Source: Symbiodinium microadriaticum (Eukaryota; Sar; Dinophyceae; Suessiales; Symbiodiniaceae). From it: DNA of 64,000 bases. The DNA lies in the NCBI GenBank assembly GCA_001939145.1, contig LSRX01000688.1, positions 333,819-397,818 on the forward strand, read 5' to 3'. The translations under genes were made by a program, and so were the position numbers. Positions 18,285 through 25,627 of the stretch are shown here, one piece after another (position 1 is the stretch's first letter; each line of letters begins with the position of its first letter). Below the pieces are notes generated by a model. It was not told the origin of the DNA and ran no database searches. It saw only the letters and a program-made list of their open reading frames with translations.

Positions 18285-21200
18285 ATCGTGCAACACTGTA
18301 CAGTTGCAGCATGCTGCAGCTCTGTGCAAGGAGCTCTTTCGGCTCTGAAGCCTTTGCACAGGCACGGGCCTGTTCGGCTACGAAGTTTAGGGCAGAGTCA
18401 GCGATCTGACAAAATAGGTTTGGTTTCCGGATGCATGGTGCGTCGTGTGCCAGCTGAATGATATCCAGGATCGGAGAAGTGCAAGTTCTGAACCACAGGA
18501 CGTGCACATCCGAGATCCAGGCTAGCAGATGCGGAAATGTGAGCAGGCTAGTTGCAGCAAGCGACCTGGAGGCAGTCCGGCGACCAACTTTGAAGTGACA
18601 GGCCACGCGATCGCAACTGAGACTTGAGAGGGGCTGGTTGAGGAGCTTGTGACGAGTGCGGGAACGGGGGAATTCCCACTGTATTGCTGTTTTGCCAGGG
18701 CGGGTGTTGCGCTGGCTCTGATGCGGTTCGGGTTGTGGAATATAACGTTCTGAACAACGCCAAATCGCGGCAATCCCAAACCACCAGAGCACAACAATGC
18801 ATCATGGCGCATCTGATGCACTTCGCGGATGCAAGATTGCTCAAGCCTGCGATTTCTTTTGGAGGCCGGGAAGAGGCGCCGGATGACAGCGAGTGTATGG
18901 AGGGCCAGGGAGCCATCAAGGCGACGTCGCCCCGGCGTGGATCGGCGTGGAGTGTTGAAGACGCAGCGTGTTGCAGACCGAGACATCTGGGCATCCACCG
19001 ACACCTCGGCAGGTTGCCATGGCAATGCGGCAATGCAGTACTCTGGGATTGAAAGCTTCGAGCCGAGGTACGCATCCAAGCCGATTCCCGGCAAGCCTAC
19101 TCCCCTGAGGCCCCGAGGAGCGGACCTTCAAACTCCGATGGTCTGGACATGTGCCAGGTGACAGAGGCTCTTCGCGAGCGTGTTGCCCAGAGCCCAGCAA
19201 GCGGGAGCGAGCATCAGTTCGAAACATTCCTGAACTTACCGGTCCTATGAACGTGGACTTATTTCTCAATTACAGCGGGAAGACTGCCGACCGCAACCAC
19301 CATTCCGGGCTGGGGCGTGGGATGGCCAAGCAGAGGGGCGAGGAGTTTGAACAGAGGACACGTCGGTGAGCTTTCAAGCCCAGAGGCATGCAGAGAGGGT
19401 TCTTGACATGCCCTGCACGCTTGCTACCTTTGGGCAGAAAACAAGGCGATGTTGGAGACTTTATTGGCAAAGGGCTCGCCTTTGAAGGTGGCGGGCTGGG
19501 CAGGGCAGCCGGGCATAGCATTGCAGCCTGCAATAATCAATCTAGTCTCTGCAGGTTGGCAAGGGACTTCCCGCTCCGAGACAAGACGAGGACACGAAAC
19601 ACGGCATTTCACATGGGCATGCATGTCAGCCTTTCAGTAAGTATTGCCCTGTGACTGGTGAGATTCAAACATATTCAAAACTTGGTCAGCTTCCTTTCGC
19701 TTCTTGCTTCTGCCGCGGTAGCAGTGAAGGAATCATCGTCGCGAACACTGAGTGAGGACGCCAGCCCCTAACCCCAGAATGATGGGCATGCGTTGGCTAA
19801 TGTTGGCTATGATCCAGTGCAGGACTCGGTAGCTGCGCGAAGTGCTCCAGTTCGCACTCCCGTAGCAAGCCAGCGCAGCCGAAGCGTGCGCATTTCCAAC
19901 CAGAGCAGTTGCTTCGACTCCAAAAGCGGTGGCGGAAGTCCACGCCATGAGGCCTGGGCCTTCGTCCAGCGGCCTTAGTGACTTTAGTGCTTGGAGGCAT
20001 CTCGCACTGCAGGCATCCGACTCCAGTAAGCACAGTGTGGAAAAGACGGGGAAGGCAAACTGCGTAAACTTCATGTCCGGCTTCGCAAGTCGACCTCGCA
20101 GGCGGACTCTGAAGGAACATCCGACATCGCTGAAGGCCTTGCTCCGCGGATAGTTTCAGGAATTTCTGTTGCTCTGAGTAGAGCGTGGAATGTCGTGCGG
20201 GGTCTTGCAGGTGAAATAGCTCCAAAATCAGCAGCGGAGCAAGGAGGCAGCTGTGCTCATATCTGCATGGCCAATCATCCAGTTCTCAGTTCTCACCATG
20301 GACCAGCACATTTCACTTAAACAGAAGCATTCGCAGCACCAGAATATCAACACAACGCCTCGCAGCTGCCCCTGGGCCTGACAGAGTCAGTCCTTCCACA
20401 GAGCCTTGCTTGCACCTCTGAGTCTTAATGGATTCTCAGCAGCACCGTCTGCTCCCTCCGATGAGCCAGCTACATACCTATACCCTGAGAAAGATCTATA
20501 GGGCGGGCTGGCTACAACTCCTCGCACGTGTCCCTCCTGCGCCAGATTCATAAGAAAAGCATACGTTGTTTCAGGAATGGCTGCGCTTGACACGTCAGCG
20601 TGCAACCTTACCTTTCTCACTAAAGTGCACAACTACTCCTCCAGAGTTCCAAACTGAACTGGCAAAGAGACAAGGGAACTTGTCTCAGCAGCACATCCGT
20701 AGCTTCGCGAAACAACCTGACCTGCAAAGCCTGGACCTGCCTGTGCGGGCAGACCTACCTGTGCGAAGGCCGCCGCACGCTTGTGGCTTGCACGTCTCAA
20801 TCCCTTACTGTAAGCGCTCTCACACCTCTTGACTCCCTACCTTCACCAGAAGCTTCACTACCCATTCTTAAACCTACTCCTTCTCTACTACGAGGTCTGT
20901 ACAAGCCAAAGCCCTCAGACTCAGTAGTCCTTCCACTCTCCTGACGAACATATGCCAGCTCTTCGCTCAACGATTCTGGGCCAGCAGCTGCTTGAACCGA
21001 GTGGTGTTCCGACCCATCGTTCCGTCTCGTTCCGTCCTGCAGCAGCTCTGGCTCCACCTTCAAACCCAGCATGTTGTTTTCGCTCACGTCGAGATGAGAC
21101 TCTCAGCTCCTCAGCTGGCTCCCTCAACGGACATGTACTCGTAAGGAGGTTCCAAACCGTCGCAGCCTTCCAGCAGCTCTCTAGCTTGAGCCTCCGGAGA

Positions 21201-21393
21201 CCTCACCCGGTCTCCCTCATCCGACCACCAGGACTCATCAATTGACTCATTTCCGGACCGCCATCCAACACGGAAACTTGAGCTTCCACCTCAGTTGGGC
21301 TTACGCTCTCGCCCTAAGGATAAAGCCTGCATGGCTGCATAGGCGGCTTGTACAATCCTTGCAGCACTGCATGCAGAAGGAAATGGAAGGAAT
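18285..21393. other. Stretch without a recognisable gene
   Basis: Frames on both strands are short and unremarkable. Minus-strand frames at 19733-20074 and 20797-21240 have somewhat protein-like stretches, the second perhaps decayed retroelement in mixed frames, but I cannot name them. I looked here on the minus strand for the missing second ABC domain of the eEF3-like gene (P-loop and SGGQ-type signature) and did not see it. Confidence 0.4.
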
Positions 21394-21400
21394 GGAAGGA

Positions 21401-21431
<31 letters not shown>

Positions 21432-21620
21432 GATGGACGGACGGATGGATGGATGGATGGATGGAGGAATGCTTGAACGATTGAATGAATGAACGAATGA
21501 ATGAACGAATGAATGAAGGAACAAATGAACGAACGAACGAACGAATGAAGGAATGAAGGCATGATTGCATGAAAGAATGAATCAATGAAATGAATCAAAT
21601 GAACGGAATGCATGGAATGA
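21394..21620 (+). repeat. Tetranucleotide array (GGAT then GAAT/GAAC)
   Basis: Near-perfect GGAT repeats at about 21394-21470 grade into degenerate GAAT, GAAC and GAAG words up to about 21620. Minus-strand frames across it give His-Pro-Ser-Ile and Phe-Ile-His-Ser repeats, which are artefacts. It ends about 40 bp before the DIRS-like coding region. Confidence 0.9.
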
Positions 21621-21699
21621 GAGGAACGACTGGAATGTGCATCCCTTTTAGAAAGGCCGGTTGGCTACGGGGTCTAAAGGGAGCTTGAAAGCTTCGCAT

Positions 21700-23709
21700 A
21701 TGTCATGGTCCGCAGCAGTGCTTCTCGAATGCCTCGCAAGGACCAGACTAGTTTTTGACTGTGCCATGTTTGACTCTGAGCTTTCGCTTTTGCTGAGCGA
21801 GTTGCATTCATCGGTCAGTCAGTGGCTCCTTGACGAGGGCGTCGAGCACTGCAGTGATATCCATTATGGCTGGTGCGACGAGGATGTTTTCTGCGCTGAG
21901 TTCTTTGCTTTTGCCAGAAAGGCCGGTCATGATGGTGACACTTCAGATGTTGCCCGACTGTGGCGTACAGCGGCTCGTCTGGCTTCCAAAGATGTGCGGC
22001 TGGCTGCTGCTGCGGTTTCTGCTGAGAGATTGTCGGTCCATGGCAGGAGTCATGCGGCTGCGCCTTCTGTTTCTGCCAGGGCTACGTCTCCCAAGCGTCG
22101 GCGAGTTCTGGTCCCTTGGCGCCTGGTGGGTGAGCAGCGGCAACCAGCCGTTGCTAAGGCCTCTTCGCCTTCGCTGCCAGTGGTTCAAGACGAGAAGATG
22201 CCCAAACTTATGGCCCTGTTCCGCATTTGTGCTGAGCTTTTCTTGGAGGTCAGTGAGTTGGGCTTTCCAGATTTGGACTGGGCGAGTGATCATGCAGTTG
22301 CCTTGGCCACCAGCACCATTATGCGTGCTGCCGTCCGTCTGTCGGTGCAGAGGCTAGGTATGCTCGCTGCTACCCTGCGCAGATGGATGCGTTGGGCCAA
22401 GGAGCATCAAGTTTCTGCGTCGAGGCCGAGCCCGGCTGACCTGGCGTCGTTCCTTCAAGAGGTCAGTTTGGGGGGTCCTACAGCTGCCGCTTCAGTGTTT
22501 CAAGCCTTTGCTTGGACTAATGCCAATTTGGGTGCGAGTTGGCCAATTCAGCATTTTCTGGTGCAGCCGTTCCGTTTCCATGCACAGGGCCATTGCACCC
22601 AGCAGGCTGTGGAGCTGCAGCCATGGGAGTTTCTTAATATGCTACATCTGGCGGCAGGTCTCACAGGCACTCCGCAGTTGGTGTTGTGCTTCCTGCTCCA
22701 GGCGGCGTCGTCCTGCATTCGGTTTGCGCACTTCCAGAGGTCCCGGCTGGTCGAGGACCATGATTCCTGGCTTGAATTTCAATGCTCGGAGGGCAAGAGC
22801 AGGACTCAAGGGGTGCGGCCACCTTACAGATGGGCATCTCCGCGCTTGCGCTGGGGTGGTTTTGACATGATGGCTGTGCTGCGAAAGTTTTATTCGAGTA
22901 CTTTGCTGCCAGGTTGCAATTTCTTGTGGCCTGCCTTGGAGTTGCAAGCAGCGGACTTGTGGCAGATTACGGAGTCCACTGGGATTCTCCTGCACAAGCG
23001 CCTTAGTCCCGTAGTCTTTTTGGAGTTCTTGCGGGGCACACTTCAGAGATGTGGTGTTTCTTCTGAGCTGGCTTCTTCGGCTACTTACAACAGATTGCGG
23101 CGGTTCCTGCCCACTGGTGCTAATGTCTTGAACATGTCTGACTCGGAGGCCCAGGCCATTGGTTCCTGGGTTGAGGTGCCACGTGGTGGGGCGGCCAAAC
23201 ATGAGCGCCATAGGCATGACCTTATGTCTGTTCGTTATTCTGGTCAGAGGGTGCTCAGCAGTGTCAAGGCCAAGGAGCAAGTGCTGCGGGCGGTTCTGCA
23301 TCACCCTTTGGCTCGTGCATCTGAGGGGCGGATGTTGGCGCCACACTCCTTTATGTGGCATCACATTGCAGAAGCGCCTGCTGCTGCCGCATTGCCCGCA
23401 AAGGTGGATTCTTCAGATGGTGATTCGAGCTCGTCTTCATCTTCCACAGACTCCGAGTCTTCGGAGGGTGAGAAAGCGTGGCCAGATGTTGAGTCGCTGT
23501 CTGCGGTTTCCTGGTTTGTACAGAGTGCCCGGCTTCATATTGTTAGGGAAGTTTCGTGCGAAGATGGCAGGCCTATCCCATGGTGTCGTTCGAAGTGCTT
23601 TCATCAAGTACCGTCGCGCCAGGGTAGTGATTTGTCTAAGCAGCGGCTGGATGTTCTCTGCCAACGCTGTGGCTGCTGTGCCCCCAGCTTTGCGAGCATC
23701 AGTCCATGA
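21700..23709 (+). CDS. Tyrosine recombinase of the DIRS-like element
   Basis: 669 codons from the first ATG (21700). The frame is open from 21661, and a second possible start is at 21766. This class of enzyme integrates the element's circular DNA by strand exchange. An N-terminal helical region (to about 22200) precedes a SAM-like DNA-binding region (22330-22560: LRRWMRWAKEHQ, then PSPADLASFLQEV). The catalytic part follows: box I Arg at 22720 in SSCIRFAHF, a Lys at about 22792 in SEGKSRT, box II Arg at 23098 in YNRLRRF, GSW at about 23161-23169, and the nucleophile Tyr at 23236 in MSVRYSG. In box II the residue three before the Arg is Asn where His is usual. The Ser/Glu-rich linker and C-terminal Cys cluster (CQRCGCC) resemble tails seen after such recombinases. 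The frame is intact to its stop. It lies upstream of Gag, an unusual place. Confidence 0.82.
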   Translation: MSWSAAVLLECLARTRLVFDCAMFDSELSLLLSELHSSVSQWLLDEGVEHCSDIHYGWCDEDVFCAEFFAFARKAGHDGDTSDVARLWRTAARLASKDVRLAAAAVSAERLSVHGRSHAAAPSVSARATSPKRRRVLVPWRLVGEQRQPAVAKASSPSLPVVQDEKMPKLMALFRICAELFLEVSELGFPDLDWASDHAVALATSTIMRAAVRLSVQRLGMLAATLRRWMRWAKEHQVSASRPSPADLASFLQEVSLGGPTAAASVFQAFAWTNANLGASWPIQHFLVQPFRFHAQGHCTQQAVELQPWEFLNMLHLAAGLTGTPQLVLCFLLQAASSCIRFAHFQRSRLVEDHDSWLEFQCSEGKSRTQGVRPPYRWASPRLRWGGFDMMAVLRKFYSSTLLPGCNFLWPALELQAADLWQITESTGILLHKRLSPVVFLEFLRGTLQRCGVSSELASSATYNRLRRFLPTGANVLNMSDSEAQAIGSWVEVPRGGAAKHERHRHDLMSVRYSGQRVLSSVKAKEQVLRAVLHHPLARASEGRMLAPHSFMWHHIAEAPAAAALPAKVDSSDGDSSSSSSSTDSESSEGEKAWPDVESLSAVSWFVQSARLHIVREVSCEDGRPIPWCRSKCFHQVPSRQGSDLSKQRLDVLCQRCGCCAPSFASISP

Positions 23710-23887
23710 GTTGCAGTGTTCAGCACTTTGAGAGTGGCACGAGCTTGTGGCATAAGTACTGCAGTGTGCTGTGCTCTGCTCTGGCCAGGAGTGTGTGCGT
23801 GGGCGCTTTTGCTCCTCCACTCTTCGTAGCTGTTAGTGCTCTTGCTGGTTAGGGTTCTGTAGCTTCCTGCCAGGGGTTTTCTGCTTC

Positions 23888-24244
23888 ATGTCGACCCAGT
23901 TGAGCCTTGAGGATCTTCGTCGCATGGTTGCAGTGTGGCCTCGTGAGCTACGTGTGGCAGTGCTTCAGGTCTTGCGTGAGATGGAGTCGGAGGCAGAGCC
24001 GGAGCCACCTGTGGATCGGCAGTCATCGTCTCAGGCATCAGGGAGCACTGCGCCGCAGTCAGCTGGCACCGTCTACCGGCACCCGGGCTTTTGGTGTGGC
24101 ATCCCATGTTCATGCTGCTCGGGGGCGGGGACTTGCAACCGCTCTGGGCCGCACAATCGCCATTCATGTCTATCGTGCCGGCGGATCCAGCAGGAGGCTA
24201 AGCATGAGCGCCGTCAGCAACATATGCATGCGTGGCAGGGCTAG
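23888..24244 (+). CDS. Small Cys/His-rich ORF between recombinase and Gag
   Basis: 118 codons from a real ATG. The N-terminal 40 residues form a likely amphipathic helix (LSLEDLRRMVAVWPRELRVA, then LQVLREME). A Ser/Gln-rich linker follows, then a cluster of Cys and His (CGIPCSCCSGAGTC, HNRHSCLSC) that could bind zinc. I do not recognise the family. It has the same T/G-rich composition as its neighbours, starts 179 bases after the recombinase stop and ends 241 bases before the likely Gag start. A nucleic-acid-binding accessory protein is possible, and so is chance. Confidence 0.5.
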   Translation: MSTQLSLEDLRRMVAVWPRELRVAVLQVLREMESEAEPEPPVDRQSSSQASGSTAPQSAGTVYRHPGFWCGIPCSCCSGAGTCNRSGPHNRHSCLSCRRIQQEAKHERRQQHMHAWQG

Positions 24245-24484
24245 TGCTAGGTAGCTGATTGCAGCTGTTGCTTTTGGGGCTGCAAATGGTGTGTATGATG
24301 CAGGCCTCATTGTGTGTTTTCGTCTCACTCTTGCACGCCGGCCAACCGTGTGGAGGAGCGAAACAATCCTGGGCATTGCATTGTGTGTGCCTCGCAGTCT
24401 TTGCTTGGGATGTCTAGCTCTGTGAGCTGCTCCTTGGCGAGTTTTCCGCTAGGGCTCGAGCTGTGTCTTGTGCTGCGCGTTGGC

Positions 24485-25627
24485 ATGGCTGCTGCTGCGA
24501 GCATTGATCTTCACTCGGATGACAAGGGCTTGGCAGCTTGCTTTCGCCTGGCTAATGTGCAGGAGTCGTGGATGAAGGACTTTGTCGCCCATCACCGGCT
24601 GGAGACTCTGGAGGACTTCATCTTCCTGGTGGAGAAGGCCAACTGGGAGGCCAGTTTGAAGACACTTGTGGATGAGGTCCAGCCCATTCGCGAGTCGAGA
24701 TTGATCCTGGCCCGCTTCAAGTCTGCCTGGCAGTCGGGTGTTACGGCTATCCAGGCTGCGCAGACTGCCACTGCTAAGCATGAGTCGGCTGATGTGGAGG
24801 AGCCCATTCCTGAGCTCCAGTTTCAGCAGCTGGCCAATGATTGGCAGCGCAGCTACAATTTGAAGATTGAGCCGCACTTGGATCCCAGTGACTCTTTGAG
24901 GGCCCGTGTGTGGCGCGAATTCAGGCGCCGCACCCTCACCATCATGGAAATGAGTAAGGTGAAGTCCGTGGTTGGCGGTGCATCTCCTCTGGACGAGGAT
25001 AAGATCAGTCTGGAAAAAGGCGTCACCATCCAGTTCAACAAGACCGATAGCCAGGCTCCTAAGTCCGTTGTGGAGTACTACCTGAAGTTGCGCATTCTCT
25101 GCTATGCCTGGAGCTGGAGCGGCAATTTCAAGGCTAGATGCTTGGACAACAAGGAGTACATCATGATGACACTCACCTGTGCACTCGATTATGCAGATTT
25201 TGTTTTGAGGCACACGCTTTTGTACGGTCAGCAGTACTTGGCATGGATGTCCCGACTGGACTTGTTGACCCGCGGAACGATGGCGGGCAAGGTGCGCCGT
25301 GGAATGATCGCCGAGCACGCGCTCTTGGAAGCTTTACGAGAACATCACTTGGATTGGAGATCTCCTTCTACGGCTCGTTCTCTTGAGGCAGTGAATGTTC
25401 CCCCGCCACCGGCCAGGCTCGTGAGTGCTGAAGAATCACCGTCCAAGCGCAGGAAGGTTAACACCGTGAGCATGCTCAAGGGTGGTCGCCGCGTTTGCAA
25501 GCCGTTTAATGATGATCGTGGATGTCAGAACCCGCAGTGCCCTGACGCTCATGTGTGTGATGTCCGTTTGGAAAGTGGCAGGCCCTGCGGGTCCACTTCC
25601 CATTCCAGGGCTAACCATCCTTGGTGA
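24485..25627 (+). CDS. Gag-like protein with CCCH zinc finger
   Basis: 380 codons from the ATG at 24485. An open extension to 24314 lacks an ATG context I trust. The protein is mostly helical, with an Arg/Lys-rich end. The C-terminal finger is C338-x8-C347-x4-C352-x3-H356, followed by more Cys and His (CDV, RPC, TSH). Small fingers at the end of Gag bind element RNA, and by position and make-up this is the element's Gag. It has no similarity I can see to Gypsy or Copia Gag. It ends at a TGA (25625-25627), and the next reading block continues in exactly the same frame with protein-like sequence and no ATG, so the downstream enzymes may be made as a Gag fusion by reading through this TGA. Alternatively the TGA is a recent mutation. 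Confidence 0.78.
   Translation: MAAAASIDLHSDDKGLAACFRLANVQESWMKDFVAHHRLETLEDFIFLVEKANWEASLKTLVDEVQPIRESRLILARFKSAWQSGVTAIQAAQTATAKHESADVEEPIPELQFQQLANDWQRSYNLKIEPHLDPSDSLRARVWREFRRRTLTIMEMSKVKSVVGGASPLDEDKISLEKGVTIQFNKTDSQAPKSVVEYYLKLRILCYAWSWSGNFKARCLDNKEYIMMTLTCALDYADFVLRHTLLYGQQYLAWMSRLDLLTRGTMAGKVRRGMIAEHALLEALREHHLDWRSPSTARSLEAVNVPPPPARLVSAEESPSKRRKVNTVSMLKGGRRVCKPFNDDRGCQNPQCPDAHVCDVRLESGRPCGSTSHSRANHPW

Noticed and set aside
21291..21613. Minus-strand frames with His-Pro-Ser-Ile and Phe-Ile-His-Ser repeats
   Set aside because: Translation of a tetranucleotide array.
21394..21620. Possible CRISPR-like array
   Set aside because: The repeats are contiguous 4-base units with no spacers, in a eukaryotic sequence.
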